Positions 1 through 8,387 are shown, counted from the stretch's first letter. The stretch: DNA of 64,000 nt from JAGOUA01 sp964428975 (GCA_964428975.1 CAYSAI010000006.1:1-64000); one strand, 5' to 3'. Translations and numbers: made by a program. Notes: a model not told the origin generated them from the sequence alone.

Positions 1-1
1 C

Positions 2-64
2 GGCAACGACTGGTTCGATGGCAGCTGGGGTGCCAAGTTTCGCGTTCTGTTCGTGAGCAAGTAG
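2..64 (+). CDS. C-terminal end of an unidentified protein (5' truncated)
   Basis: The window opens inside a reading frame that gives GNDWFDGSWGAKFRVLFVSK and stops at TAG (62-64). The aromatic, glycine-rich tail followed at once by a strong terminator supports a real gene end. Too little is present to name a family. The frame is chosen because it is the one that ends just before the terminator hairpin. Confidence 0.5.
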   Translation, partial: GNDWFDGSWGAKFRVLFVSK

Positions 65-82
65 CTCCTCAAGCCATCCCCT

Positions 83-114
83 GATCCTCCCTCTCACGAA
101 GGGGAGGATCTTTT
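83..114 (+). terminator. Intrinsic terminator of the truncated first gene
   Basis: GATCCTCCC pairs with GGGAGGATC across a short loop and is followed by TTTT. It lies 18 nt after the first gene's stop codon and just before the pyrD promoter. Confidence 0.85.
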
Positions 115-117
115 GTA

Positions 118-166
118 TTGACGTCCGCATCCCCCATGCTACGCTCTCGCCAGCCTCATAAAGAGG
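118..166 (+). promoter_or_regulatory. pyrD-pyrC promoter with 5' leader hairpin
   Basis: A -35 TTGACG (118-123), a 16-nt spacer and an extended -10 TGC-TACGCT (140-145) predict a start near 152. The transcript would begin with a CCTC-ATAAA-GAGG hairpin (154-166), followed by an AAGGAGG ribosome site at 180-186. The same design occurs at rpsB, rnc, hrpB and other genes here. Confidence 0.7.
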
Positions 167-196
167 TGTGTACACGCGCAAGGAGGCGCAAGCAGC

Positions 197-1213
197 ATGA
201 AACTTCGAGGAACGGAATTCGGACATGTATTCTGTGCGGCAGGAGCGAGGAACTTCTTTGGGAGAGAGGAGGATGCCTATTGGTTCCATAGGCTCTGGAT
301 ATTCCGAGCGTTCTATTGGATAGTGAGTGCGCTCCTCGGTCGTCCGTGGGGGCTGAACTACGCAGGTTCGACGTTCGTTTCGAAAACGACGACGTTTGCC
401 TCGCGGGCAGGAAATATGCGGATGAAACCGCACAGCATTGTGCCACGAGACCGCTTTCCGTCGTGTGTGAGGGTGAATTTTTTCGGTGGATATGCCTTGA
501 ACAAGGTCGGTCTTACGGGTCCGGGAGCCTACTGGCTCATCGAGCAACGGATCTGGCAGAAGCACGTCGAGCCGTTCGTGATTTCGTTCATGGCGGTTTC
601 TTCCGAGAAGGAGGATCGTCTCGAAGAATTGCGACGGTTCGTTCGTACGCTCAACTGTACGTTTCTTGATGACGCGTTACGAGCACGCGTCGCTCTCGAG
701 ATCAACCTCAGCTGTCCGAACGTGGGACTTGATCAGTCGCACTTAGTGGAAGAAGCTCGTGAGATGCGAGAGATCTTCGAGGTGCTCGGTATCCCTGTCG
801 GTTTTAAGCTGAGCGTCGATATCGACCCCACTATCGCTTCAAGTATCGCAGAAGAGGGGAGCTTTCTTACGGCGACGAACACGGTGGGGTTCGGGAAACT
901 GCCTGATCGGATCGATTGGAAAGCGCTGTTCGGAAGCGATACGTCGCCTCTCGCGGACGTAGGCGCGCCAGGAAGTGGCGGTGGGGGATTATCGGGTCGT
1001 CCGCTCCTTCCGCTCGTCATCGAATGGATTCGTGAGGTGAGAAGTCTTGGTGTGAAGATCCCCATCATTGGCGGCGGCGGGATTCTCTCCGAGCAAGACG
1101 CGATGCGTGTTCTGGATGCAGGCGCAAGTGCCGTATTTCTTGGATGTGTCTCGATGCTGCGTCCGTGGCGCGTCGCGAGCATTATTCGGAAGGTGAACGG
1201 AGTGCTGTCGTGA
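197..1213 (+). CDS. pyrD: Dihydroorotate dehydrogenase (class 1-like)
   Basis: This 338-residue flavoprotein is expected to oxidise dihydroorotate to orotate, the fourth step of UMP synthesis. The FMN/substrate barrel is recognisable from NKVGLTGPG (about 102-110), the active-site stretch INLSCPN with Cys173, GGGGLSGRP, and the C-terminal phosphate-binding IIGGGGI followed by GASAVFLGC. A cysteine at the catalytic base position is the class 1 signature (class 2 enzymes have serine). The ATG at 197 has an AAGGAGG site 10 nt upstream. It overlaps pyrC by 4 nt, so the two are probably co-translated. The electron acceptor cannot be told: no PyrK-like partner is in view. Confidence 0.9.
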   Translation: MKLRGTEFGHVFCAAGARNFFGREEDAYWFHRLWIFRAFYWIVSALLGRPWGLNYAGSTFVSKTTTFASRAGNMRMKPHSIVPRDRFPSCVRVNFFGGYALNKVGLTGPGAYWLIEQRIWQKHVEPFVISFMAVSSEKEDRLEELRRFVRTLNCTFLDDALRARVALEINLSCPNVGLDQSHLVEEAREMREIFEVLGIPVGFKLSVDIDPTIASSIAEEGSFLTATNTVGFGKLPDRIDWKALFGSDTSPLADVGAPGSGGGGLSGRPLLPLVIEWIREVRSLGVKIPIIGGGGILSEQDAMRVLDAGASAVFLGCVSMLRPWRVASIIRKVNGVLS

Positions 1214-2265
1214 TAGATACACCGATCATGGATCGCATCGAACTACCAGGAAGATGTAATACGCACAGCCATTTGCGCGATGAGCTGGTGGAAGATCAGG
1301 AACTTTTGTCACACGTGGCAAAGGTGCAAGAAACGCATTTCGACTGGTGCGCGGGTATGCCCAACACGGCGAAACCCATCTTGACGGGAGAGGACGCGCT
1401 GCGGTATCTGGACCGCATTCATCGGCACGCACCTACGCTTGGGGTGATTCCTGTGAACTATCTGACGATACACACAACATGTCAGATGGTTCGCGAGGCG
1501 GCAAAGGTGGGAGTGAAAGCGTATAAACTGTATGTGGGTGGGTCGACGACGAATTCCGCTCATGGCGTTCCTATCACGCGGTTGAACGAGCTTCATGATC
1601 GCTTGGATGAGATGGCGGATGTAGGAATGGTTCTCTGTATTCATGCGGAAGATCCTCGTGAAAGTTCCTTTCGTGCGCGCGAATGGGCGTTTCTTCCCCT
1701 CTTTCGACGCATGGTAGAACGGCACACGAATCTTTCTATCGTATTCGAGCACATTTCAAGCAAACAAGCGATCGATGTATGTTTCCCGTATCCGAACGTG
1801 TGGATGGGTGTTACGCCGCACCATCTGTGGCTCACCGAAGACGATGCACTGGGAATGGCAGACTATCTCTGCATGCCCGTGATCAAAACGCTCCTCGATC
1901 GTCTCGCTTTACGAAAGCTTTTCGCGAGCGGACATCCACGCGTCTTGATTGGTCTTGATGACGCACCGCATACGATCGATCGAAAGCGAAACGCGCCTAT
2001 TGGGCACAAACCACCATCAGGGATCTGGTGCGTGGAGGCAGCGCTCTCTGTCTACGCAGCTGTTCTTGAAGAGGAGCGGGCGCTTGCGCACCTTCCAGAT
2101 CTCGTTTGGAATAACGCGGTGAAGCTCTACGGCCTTCCGTCACATGGGCGAAAGGTACGTCTTATCAAACACCCGATCACTATTCGTGTGGAGGAAGACC
2201 CTGCTCGGCCGCAACCCTTTCTCGCTGGTCAGACGCTCGCATGGAGCGTCGAATCCAATCCCTAG
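1210..2265 (+). CDS. pyrC: Dihydroorotase
   Basis: A 351-residue amidohydrolase predicted to interconvert carbamoyl-aspartate and dihydroorotate, the step before PyrD. Metal and substrate motifs of the PyrC type are in order: THSHLRD near the N-terminus (two zinc histidines and the substrate arginine), KAYKLY with the lysine expected to be carbamylated, TTNSAHGV, HAEDP, EHISSKQAIDV, TPHHLWL and the catalytic GLDDAPH. The start is taken as GTG at 1210, which overlaps the pyrD stop as GTGA and has GGAG 7 nt upstream; ATG at 1228 is the alternative. The gene ends 5 nt before a terminator, closing a two-gene operon. Confidence 0.9.
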   Translation: MIDTPIMDRIELPGRCNTHSHLRDELVEDQELLSHVAKVQETHFDWCAGMPNTAKPILTGEDALRYLDRIHRHAPTLGVIPVNYLTIHTTCQMVREAAKVGVKAYKLYVGGSTTNSAHGVPITRLNELHDRLDEMADVGMVLCIHAEDPRESSFRAREWAFLPLFRRMVERHTNLSIVFEHISSKQAIDVCFPYPNVWMGVTPHHLWLTEDDALGMADYLCMPVIKTLLDRLALRKLFASGHPRVLIGLDDAPHTIDRKRNAPIGHKPPSGIWCVEAALSVYAAVLEEERALAHLPDLVWNNAVKLYGLPSHGRKVRLIKHPITIRVEEDPARPQPFLAGQTLAWSVESNP

Positions 2266-2270
2266 CTTAG

Positions 2271-2296
2271 ACCGCTCTCTATGAGCGGTTTTTTTG
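2271..2296 (+). terminator. Intrinsic terminator of pyrD-pyrC
   Basis: ACCGCTC-TCTAT-GAGCGGT followed by a run of seven T, 5 nt after the pyrC stop. Confidence 0.9.
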
Positions 2297-2309
2297 TCGC
2301 TCAAAAAAC

Positions 2310-3176
2310 TTACACCGTACCATAGGCAGCGAAAAAAAGCTTCGTCCATTCCGTATGAATACCAAACGCCACGGCGTAAGGAAGAAGATCGCCACACGCA
2401 CCCTCGGCTGTTTTTGGATGTTCATGAAAAGCGAGCCGATCTTTTTCCGCTACTTCGATGTAACGCGCAAATCCTGCGGCAGCTTCCTGCATCAGCGCCC
2501 CTTCTTTTGTGAGTTGCGGAAGAAACCATACACACGCGAAAAAGAGAAAAAAGAAGAAAGCCAGAAGAAGCATCTGCCATGAGCCGCTAGCGGGGTTGAA
2601 AATGATCGTAAGAATGACAAACCATAACGTAACGAGCGCAGCTCCCCAAAGCCGTGTTTTTTGCATTGGCCACCTATGCCAGCCGCGGGCAATGAGTGAG
2701 CGATCCATCTCTTTCACGAAGCGTTGGAAAGCGAGTTTGACCTGTTCGTTCCGTTTCGCGAAGAGGAGGATGATGGCTTCGGTATTGGAAGTGCGTTCTG
2801 GTACACCTTCTTGTGCATCTGGAAGTGTTGGATAGCGGAACAAGCGCTTGAGAACGGCTCGTTCAACGGCATCGAGTCCCTCGGTTTTCTGTGTACGTTC
2901 GAGTATGTACACGAATGTTTCACTTCCTGTTTTTCGTTCGAAGAGCAGAAACCCGCGTTTCGCGAGATCAAGAATAAGCGCGAGAAAACTTCCATAATCC
3001 GCGTTATCCGCAAGAAGCGTGCCTGCTTCGTACGGTTTGAGTCCTTTGGGCGCTTCGCTGTGCGGAACGATCACTTCTCGTCCACGGGCATCACGCCCAA
3101 ACCAGAACCATATTCCTGCCATGAGCAACACGCTTCCCAAGAGTACGAGCAAAAAGACCGATGAGGAGAAAAACAT
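2310..3176 (-). CDS. DUF2207-like membrane protein
   Basis: A 288-residue membrane protein matching the C-terminal part of the DUF2207 family as I know it: an N-terminal membrane segment, then GRDARGREVIVPHSEAPKG, a helical region rich in NADYGSFLALILDLAKRGFL-type sequence, a pair of membrane segments around residues 180-230, and a conserved LLPYAVAFGIHTEWTKLF-type tail region. The usual extracellular N-terminal domain of longer family members is missing. Start: the ATG at 3176 sits 6 nt after a TATACT box and opens directly into the first membrane segment; the longer frame upstream runs through the neighbouring terminator and is unlikely. Function unknown. Confidence 0.75.
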   Translation of the reverse strand: MFFSSSVFLLVLLGSVLLMAGIWFWFGRDARGREVIVPHSEAPKGLKPYEAGTLLADNADYGSFLALILDLAKRGFLLFERKTGSETFVYILERTQKTEGLDAVERAVLKRLFRYPTLPDAQEGVPERTSNTEAIILLFAKRNEQVKLAFQRFVKEMDRSLIARGWHRWPMQKTRLWGAALVTLWFVILTIIFNPASGSWQMLLLAFFFFLFFACVWFLPQLTKEGALMQEAAAGFARYIEVAEKDRLAFHEHPKTAEGACGDLLPYAVAFGIHTEWTKLFFAAYGTV

Positions 3177-3182
3177 GAGAAA

Positions 3183-3191
3183 AGTATACCA
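3183..3191 (-). promoter_or_regulatory. Extended -10 promoter, leaderless type
   Basis: Minus-strand TGG-TATACT ends 6 nt before the ATG at 3176, so transcription should start at or next to the start codon. No ribosome-binding site is present. Confidence 0.65.
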
Positions 3192-3198
3192 TAGTGGT

Positions 3199-3221
3199 AA
3201 AAAAACAGACCCAGAAGGGTC
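3199..3221 (-). terminator. Intrinsic terminator of the CDP-alcohol transferase gene
   Basis: On the minus strand GACCC-TTCT-GGGTC is followed by TGTTTTTTT. The stem overlaps the TGA stop of the gene it closes. Confidence 0.85.
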
Positions 3222-3783
3222 AAGAGGTTTTTTTCGTTCCAATGTCCCACGCGTGACTTCCAAGGGAGGTGATGGCGAAAAGGCTTGCGAAGAGAAGAAG
3301 GGCGTTGCCGATGATGTTGAAGCTCGTACGTGGAATGAGGAGGAATCCAATCGCGATACTCTGAAGCCACGTTTTCCATGCGCCGAACATGTTTGATTTC
3401 ATGCTCACGCCTGCGAGACGCTTGATGGGACGGATCGCGATCAACGACAGCTCGAGAAGAAGCACAATCCACGCGAGCCACGCGACCGTTCTGTTCCAGC
3501 AGGGAAAGAACACGCATCCGATGACGAACACCTTGTCGCAGAACGCATCGAGTGAGGCGCCGAGCTCTGTGGCGTTGAAGTGAAAGCGGGCGAGCGGTCC
3601 ATCGAACAGGTCGCAACAGGAGGAGAGAACCACGAATCCTACGGCGAGCCAGGGCGTCTCGCGTGCCGTGAGATATACGGGAATGAGCAGGGCCGCGCGA
3701 AGAATGGAGAGGTGCGCAGGCTGAATGAAGGAGGGAATGCGAGAAACGACGGGCAAAAGCCAAGCGTCCGTGCGAGCGGTCAT
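3220..3783 (-). CDS. CDP-alcohol phosphatidyltransferase family membrane enzyme
   Basis: A 187-residue membrane protein that should transfer a phosphatidyl group from CDP-diacylglycerol to an alcohol, as PgsA does in phospholipid synthesis. The complete family signature D-x2-DG-x2-AR-x8-G-x3-D-x3-D is present: Asp58, Asp61-Gly62, Ala65-Arg66, Gly75, Asp79 and Asp83. Several hydrophobic helices follow. Start: ATG at 3783 with GGAGG 7 nt upstream. It lies 42 nt downstream of greA on the same strand and ends on its own terminator. The acceptor (glycerol phosphate, inositol, serine) cannot be read from the sequence. Confidence 0.85.
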   Translation of the reverse strand: MTARTDAWLLPVVSRIPSFIQPAHLSILRAALLIPVYLTARETPWLAVGFVVLSSCCDLFDGPLARFHFNATELGASLDAFCDKVFVIGCVFFPCWNRTVAWLAWIVLLLELSLIAIRPIKRLAGVSMKSNMFGAWKTWLQSIAIGFLLIPRTSFNIIGNALLLFASLFAITSLGSHAWDIGTKKTS

Positions 3784-3825
3784 GGTGAGCCTCCTTGAGA
3801 AAAGGGTGCGCGCAAGGCTATGCCA

Positions 3826-4365
3826 TCATAACGAAGCGAGGGGGTCAATGGAAAGGATGGTATACACGAGAGGCGTGTCGTCTTCGCGAGAAATACTCAC
3901 GCTCTCACCCACGCGTTTGCCGATGAGTGCGGCGCCAACGGGCGAGCGGTGCGAGAGCCTTCCCGCCGAAGGATTCGCCTCATGCGAGCCAACGAGTTGA
4001 TAGAGGCGTTCTTTCTCGCCGACACGTACGCGGACACGTGATCCAAGCTGAACGCAGCTCGGCGCATCCTGAGAATCGAGAGTCTCTGTGAGGAGAATCG
4101 CGCGTCTCAAACGGTCGTTGATCGTCAGAACGCGTGTGTGTAAACGAGCGAGCTTTCCTTTCGCTTCTTGATATTCTGCATTTTCGGAAAAATCTCCCAG
4201 CGTAAGCGCAAATTGCATGCTCGCAAGCGTCGGAGGAAGCTCGTCACGCTCGATACGTACAAGTTCGCGTTCGAGATGCGCTTTTCCTTGAGGAGTGAGA
4301 TAAATCACGTCATCGCTCGTGTCTTGATCGCGCAGCGTCTGCGAGAGGCGTTTGGGGAGGCGCAT
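3826..4365 (-). CDS. greA: Transcription elongation factor GreA
   Basis: A 179-residue Gre factor that rescues backtracked RNA polymerase by stimulating transcript cleavage. The N-terminal coiled coil carries the family pattern LTPQGKAHLERELVRIE and the acidic tip GDFSENAEYQEAK (about residues 57-69); the C-terminal FKBP-like domain has YQLVGSHEANP, GRLSHRSPVGAALIGK and a final VYTILSID strand. About 20 residues precede the usual GreA start, giving a short basic N-terminal extension. It is transcribed away from the peroxiredoxin gene. A TAGAGT box about 11 nt before the ATG hints at a near-leaderless promoter. Confidence 0.9.
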   Translation of the reverse strand: MRLPKRLSQTLRDQDTSDDVIYLTPQGKAHLERELVRIERDELPPTLASMQFALTLGDFSENAEYQEAKGKLARLHTRVLTINDRLRRAILLTETLDSQDAPSCVQLGSRVRVRVGEKERLYQLVGSHEANPSAGRLSHRSPVGAALIGKRVGESVSISREDDTPLVYTILSIDPLASL

Positions 4366-4417
4366 AGAAGGCTACTCTACAAGTATTGCTCTGGTTCTCG
4401 CAATGAGAAGGAGGGAA

Positions 4418-4426
4418 TGCTACGCT
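4418..4426 (+). promoter_or_regulatory. Extended -10 promoter of the peroxiredoxin gene, leaderless type
   Basis: TGC-TACGCT ends 9 nt before the ATG at 4436. No -35 box or ribosome-binding site is obvious. Confidence 0.6.
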
Positions 4427-4435
4427 TTCTTTCGT

Positions 4436-4900
4436 ATGTCTCTCCCTCTCTCCATCGGCGACAAAGCTCCCGACTTCTCTCTTTCTGATCAGCACGGAGT
4501 TCTTCATACGCTCCAAGAAGCGAAAGGCTCGTGGGTATTGCTCTATTTTTATCCAAAAGACGACACGCCTGGGTGTACAAAAGAAGCCTGCGCGCTTCGT
4601 GATAGCTTTCCGGCGTTCAAAAAACTCAACGCGCGTGTGTTTGGTGTGAGTATTGATTCCGTTAAAAAGCACGAAAAGTTCGCGCAAAAATACGAGCTTC
4701 CGTTCACACTGCTTGCTGATGAAGAGAAAACGCTCGTACAAGCGTACGGTGTGTGGGCGAAGAAGAAATTCATGGGACGCGAATACATGGGGATTCTTCG
4801 CATGAGCTTTTTGATTGATCCAAAAGGGAACATTGCGAAGATCTACGAGAACGTCAAACCAGAAACGCATGCCGAAGAGGTGCTGAAAGACTTGCAATAA
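4436..4900 (+). CDS. bcp: Thioredoxin-dependent peroxiredoxin (Bcp/PrxQ type)
   Basis: A 154-residue cytosolic peroxidase that should reduce hydroperoxides using thiols. The order is standard: IGDKAPDFSL, strand VLLYFYPKDDTPGC with peroxidatic Cys47, resolving Cys52 five residues later (the PrxQ pattern GCTKEAC), then FGVSIDS, a LPFTLLADE segment and FLIDPKGNI. The ATG at 4436 is chosen because it begins the conserved domain and follows an extended -10 box; a frame reaching back to 4352 has no family support. The next gene starts 3 nt after its stop, so they probably share a transcript. Confidence 0.92.
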   Translation: MSLPLSIGDKAPDFSLSDQHGVLHTLQEAKGSWVLLYFYPKDDTPGCTKEACALRDSFPAFKKLNARVFGVSIDSVKKHEKFAQKYELPFTLLADEEKTLVQAYGVWAKKKFMGREYMGILRMSFLIDPKGNIAKIYENVKPETHAEEVLKDLQ

Positions 4901-4903
4901 CGT

Positions 4904-6133
4904 ATGTCTCTTCGTTTCCTCTTTCTTTTTGCGATCGTGGGTGTGGTGATCTTTTTAGGTCCGTCAAAGATTGGGTACGGTGTTCAAACATGGCTCAAAG
5001 ATTCTTCCTCGGTGGTGAAACAGGGACCAGCAGCAGGGCGTTCACCTGAAGTGCCTTCTTCTACGAAGACGGTTTTTGAGCGTCCAAGCGATGCTCCGTA
5101 CGCGATTTCCTTCACGCAAAACACGCCGCAAGGGCTGGGGAGATGGGATGTGGTGGTAGAAAATGCGGTGGTGCGAGGCCTCTATCACGTTTCATCGAGC
5201 ACGTACGATGTGTCAGGAGGGAAAATACCTTCAGGCGACGGCTTTACCATGCGCGCCACGATGCCAAACGGCGAAATGGTTGCCATTGCCACCACGACAT
5301 GGAGAGGGAAAGAAGTAGAAGGCGAAACGCTTATCGACACGAAAAAAACGCCCATTCTCGCGGTTGATCCGTCGACGACGGGCGCAAAACTCTCGTTTCT
5401 CCAAGCGCGTGGCGCGTGGCGAGATGCACCGAAGCAGCTCGGATGCGAGTTTGATCTCACGCTTCCTGTCGTTGAGAAAAACGACCGTGTCTCGCTCGTG
5501 ATTGCAGAAAAAATCAACCAAACGATCCGTCGAACGATGCTCGAAGACCGTCGCACGCCAGAACAGGCGAAAGATACGTATGTGCGAACGTGTAAAGATG
5601 ACGTGATTGCGGAGCGCGCTTCGTGGAAAGATGGTAGCGATCCTGGGTCGATGTTTGAACGCAGCAAGCAGGTCAATACCATTGTGGGCATCAACACGTT
5701 TCCGTGGCTGTCGTTTCAAGTAGATGAATATGCCTATTCCGGTGGGGCGCATGGGAACTCTCGTCGCGTGGGAATCACGTTTGACCTACGCACAGGGGCG
5801 CTGACTTCATTTGAGCAGGCGCTCGGTATTCGTCCAGAGCATGTGCTTCGCGTACAAGCGCTCATTGGGCGAGAGCTTCTCCTTCAAGATCGTGCGATGG
5901 GGCAGATGATGTTTGATGACGTCGCGTCGAGTGTTCGCGCGTATGTTGATGCGTCGTTTCGCGAGCAAGAACGACTCTGGAGCGCGGGTATCACGGGCAT
6001 GACCACCTCAACGAACTTCGTGCTTACGCAAGAAGGCGCGCGTATTCTCTTTCAGCCGTATGAAGTGGCGCCCTACGCGGCAGGATTGCCGACGGTGTTT
6101 CTGTCGCATGAAGAGCTCAAACCTGTGAAATAA
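4904..6133 (+). CDS. Membrane-anchored DUF3298-family protein
   Basis: A 409-residue protein with one N-terminal membrane segment (about 4-20) and an outside-facing body. The C-terminal half fits the DUF3298 (RsiV-like) fold: YAYSGGAHGN followed by FDLRTGALTSFEQALG and, near the end, ILFQPYEVAPYAAG with FLSHEEL. Members of this family are secreted or anchored; the B. subtilis relative RsiV binds lysozyme, but nothing here shows that activity. It lies between the peroxiredoxin (3-nt gap) and uppP (6-nt gap), consistent with one envelope-linked operon. The region at 40-170 is not recognised. Confidence 0.75.
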   Translation: MSLRFLFLFAIVGVVIFLGPSKIGYGVQTWLKDSSSVVKQGPAAGRSPEVPSSTKTVFERPSDAPYAISFTQNTPQGLGRWDVVVENAVVRGLYHVSSSTYDVSGGKIPSGDGFTMRATMPNGEMVAIATTTWRGKEVEGETLIDTKKTPILAVDPSTTGAKLSFLQARGAWRDAPKQLGCEFDLTLPVVEKNDRVSLVIAEKINQTIRRTMLEDRRTPEQAKDTYVRTCKDDVIAERASWKDGSDPGSMFERSKQVNTIVGINTFPWLSFQVDEYAYSGGAHGNSRRVGITFDLRTGALTSFEQALGIRPEHVLRVQALIGRELLLQDRAMGQMMFDDVASSVRAYVDASFREQERLWSAGITGMTTSTNFVLTQEGARILFQPYEVAPYAAGLPTVFLSHEELKPVK

Positions 6134-6139
6134 TTTCTT

Positions 6140-6910
6140 ATGCTGTTTTTTCACGCGCTGATCTTGGGCATCCTCGAAGGCATCACCGAGTTCCTCCCTA
6201 TTTCGTCTACGGCGCATCTTCTTCTTGCAGAGCGTGTTCTTGGTACGCCCGAAGCGTTTTCGCGCGTGCTCTCTATCGCTATTCAGAGTGGGGCGATGTT
6301 CGCCGTGCTCGTGCTTACGTGGCGTGAGTGGAAGAAGCCTGAGGTGCTCTCGCGTGTTCTTGCGGGGTTTCTTCCGACAGGGGTGATCGGTTTTGTCTTG
6401 TACACGCTTGTGAAAGAGCATCTTCTCCGCGTTGAACTCGTGGGATACACGCTCATCGCAGGAGGTATTGTGATGTATCTCTTCGAGCGATTTTTCCCTC
6501 ACGCAAAAAGCAAAATGGTAGAAGAAAAACCCTCGCTCACCGAGATGACGCATACGCAAGCGATGTGTGTGGGGATTGCGCAATCGCTCGCCATCGTGCC
6601 GGGTGTTTCACGAAGCGCGGCGAGTATTCTTGGAGGGTTATCGCTGGGGATTCGTCGTGAGACAGTCGTGATGTATTCGTTTTTGCTTGCCGTACCCACG
6701 ATTGGCGCAGCAACCACGCTTGATTTGTGGCATGAGCGCGCGTTCCTCACGATGAACACGCTCCTGCCGCTTGCTCTCGGGATTTGTGTTTCTGGCGTGG
6801 TCGCGTTTCTCGTGATGCGATGGCTTCTCGCCTATATTCGTACGCATGATTTCATCCCTTTCGCCGTGTATCGCGTCGTTTTAGGGATCGCGGTGCTCCT
6901 CTTGATCTAG
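6140..6910 (+). CDS. uppP: Undecaprenyl-diphosphatase
   Basis: A 256-residue integral membrane enzyme that removes the terminal phosphate from undecaprenyl diphosphate so the lipid carrier can be reused for cell-wall synthesis. Two hallmark regions are intact: LEGITEFLPISSTAH near the N-terminus (Glu13, Glu17 and His26, matching the E. coli Glu17/Glu21/His30 set) and PGVSRSAASILGGL in the middle with the catalytic arginine. Length and hydrophobicity are normal. The 3' end overlaps the convergent oxidoreductase gene by 59 nt. Confidence 0.95.
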   Translation: MLFFHALILGILEGITEFLPISSTAHLLLAERVLGTPEAFSRVLSIAIQSGAMFAVLVLTWREWKKPEVLSRVLAGFLPTGVIGFVLYTLVKEHLLRVELVGYTLIAGGIVMYLFERFFPHAKSKMVEEKPSLTEMTHTQAMCVGIAQSLAIVPGVSRSAASILGGLSLGIRRETVVMYSFLLAVPTIGAATTLDLWHERAFLTMNTLLPLALGICVSGVVAFLVMRWLLAYIRTHDFIPFAVYRVVLGIAVLLLI

Positions 6911-8219
6911 AAGGGTCAAAGAGCGACTGTGCGAGCTTCTCTCCTGCGAGAAGTTTCGCTATACGCTGTCCGCCATAAATAGAAGGAAGAATTCCTACCC
7001 CATTACAGCCAAGATTGTAGAAAAGCTGCGCCTGTTTTGGATCTGGTCCAATCAGACGAAGACGGTCGCGCGTGTAGCCCATAAGGCCATGCCACTCGAA
7101 GAGAAAAGGCTTGCGCGCTTCGTGCGGACGAAACTGCTTGATGAGAGCGCGAAGCTCGCGCGCGTGCGCGGGAGAGAGGGGAGTGTTCCGTGCGTACTGT
7201 TTCGCTTCAGGAAGACGCTCTTCAGGACCGCCCCAACAGACGAGACTTTCTGTGCCGGTGTGTGGTCTGCGCGTGAAATACGGGTAGGCATTCCCGTGCG
7301 CGTAGGCATCATTCAAAAAGCTGATCGCGAGAGGATCTGCTTTTTGTGTGAGATAGCCCGCCATAGAACCAACCGTTCCTTCTACGCTCGCATGGAATCG
7401 CGTATCAAGCCGCGCGTCATCTTCTGCAAATAAGTGAAACGATTCAAACCCATTCGTACAGAGCACGACCGTTTTTGCCTCAACGGGGTGTTTCTCTGTG
7501 AGAATGAGTTGCGTGTTTGAACGAAGATGTATCTCTTTCACGGGCGTTTCTTCAAGAATCGCGAAACGATCAGGAAAACGCGCCGTAAGCGCATGAGCGA
7601 GCTCTTCCGTGAGACGCGCGCTGTTCGTGGTGCCTTTTGGTTCCGCGTGTACGGCGAGGAGAGGATGTACGTTCGCTTCTACGAGGTTCGTGAGGTGTGT
7701 GCAAGGTAGTCGCACGACGGAAGAAGGTATGCGTGCGAGCGCAACGGTTTCATCTACGTAGAGGATATGCGGGGTGAGCCCCATCTGTTCACGAAGCGCG
7801 TGCATGGTGAGAAAGGCTCGAAGCGCGTGCTTTGTTGTGAGCGCGGCGTACCCAAGGAACCGATGGATGGGTGTTTCGAGGGAAAATGTCCGAACGAGCA
7901 GGTCGAGCAGGTCCCACGCAGACTCAACAGAAAGAACGAGCTCGCGTGTTGCTTGAAGACCGTATGTGCGGACGAGATCGGGGAGCGGGCGTTCAAAATA
8001 CGAGACGAGCTGTCCGGCATTATGTCCCGTTGCTCCATGCGCAAGATGCGTCGCTTCAAGAAGAAGCACGGAGCGGTTCGTCGAAAGAAGCGTAAACGCG
8101 GCGGTCATGATGCCTGCGATACCACCGCCGACGATAACGACGTCCTCTGATCGTGGATGATCGAGACGATACACGGTGCGCGTACGAGCAAGCTCGTGAA
8201 GCCAAGGAGAGCGATTCAT
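6852..8219 (-). CDS. FAD-dependent oxidoreductase (DAO family)
   Basis: A 455-residue flavoprotein of the D-amino-acid-oxidase/DadA superfamily. The N-terminal nucleotide-binding fold DVVIVGGGIAGIMTA (about 26-40) is followed by LLLEATHLAHGATGHNAGQL, the usual glycine-rich second FAD contact. The C-terminal part has WHGLMGYTRDRLRLIGPDP and YNLGCNGVGILPSIYGGQRI, typical of the family's closing FAD motif. The substrate is not predictable. The last 20 residues are basic (RSRGAPRSLKRRDTRRKG) and their coding sequence overlaps the end of uppP on the other strand. The start at 8219 has a TAGATAC-like box about 9 nt upstream and no ribosome site. Confidence 0.8.
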   Translation of the reverse strand: MNRSPWLHELARTRTVYRLDHPRSEDVVIVGGGIAGIMTAAFTLLSTNRSVLLLEATHLAHGATGHNAGQLVSYFERPLPDLVRTYGLQATRELVLSVESAWDLLDLLVRTFSLETPIHRFLGYAALTTKHALRAFLTMHALREQMGLTPHILYVDETVALARIPSSVVRLPCTHLTNLVEANVHPLLAVHAEPKGTTNSARLTEELAHALTARFPDRFAILEETPVKEIHLRSNTQLILTEKHPVEAKTVVLCTNGFESFHLFAEDDARLDTRFHASVEGTVGSMAGYLTQKADPLAISFLNDAYAHGNAYPYFTRRPHTGTESLVCWGGPEERLPEAKQYARNTPLSPAHARELRALIKQFRPHEARKPFLFEWHGLMGYTRDRLRLIGPDPKQAQLFYNLGCNGVGILPSIYGGQRIAKLLAGEKLAQSLFDPSRSRGAPRSLKRRDTRRKG

Positions 8220-8251
8220 GTGTTTTTGTATCTATCTTTATTTTATCTATC

Positions 8252-8340
8252 CTGTCATTCCTGCGAAGGCAGGAATCCATCCAAGAGCGGGATGATGCGG
8301 CTTGTTCTAGGATAGATTCCTGCCTTCGCAGGAATGACAG
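8252..8340. repeat. REP-like inverted repeat, copy A
   Basis: Two perfect 26-nt inverted arms (8252-8277 and 8315-8340), each itself containing the small hairpin ATTCCTGC-GAAG-GCAGGAAT, flank a 37-nt centre. The same arrangement recurs at 56454-56540 with the arms kept and the centre different. It fills the gap between two divergent genes. Confidence 0.9.
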
Positions 8341-8387
8341 AAGTTAACAGAAATATTCCCATTCTTTCAGTATACCATACGTACTTG

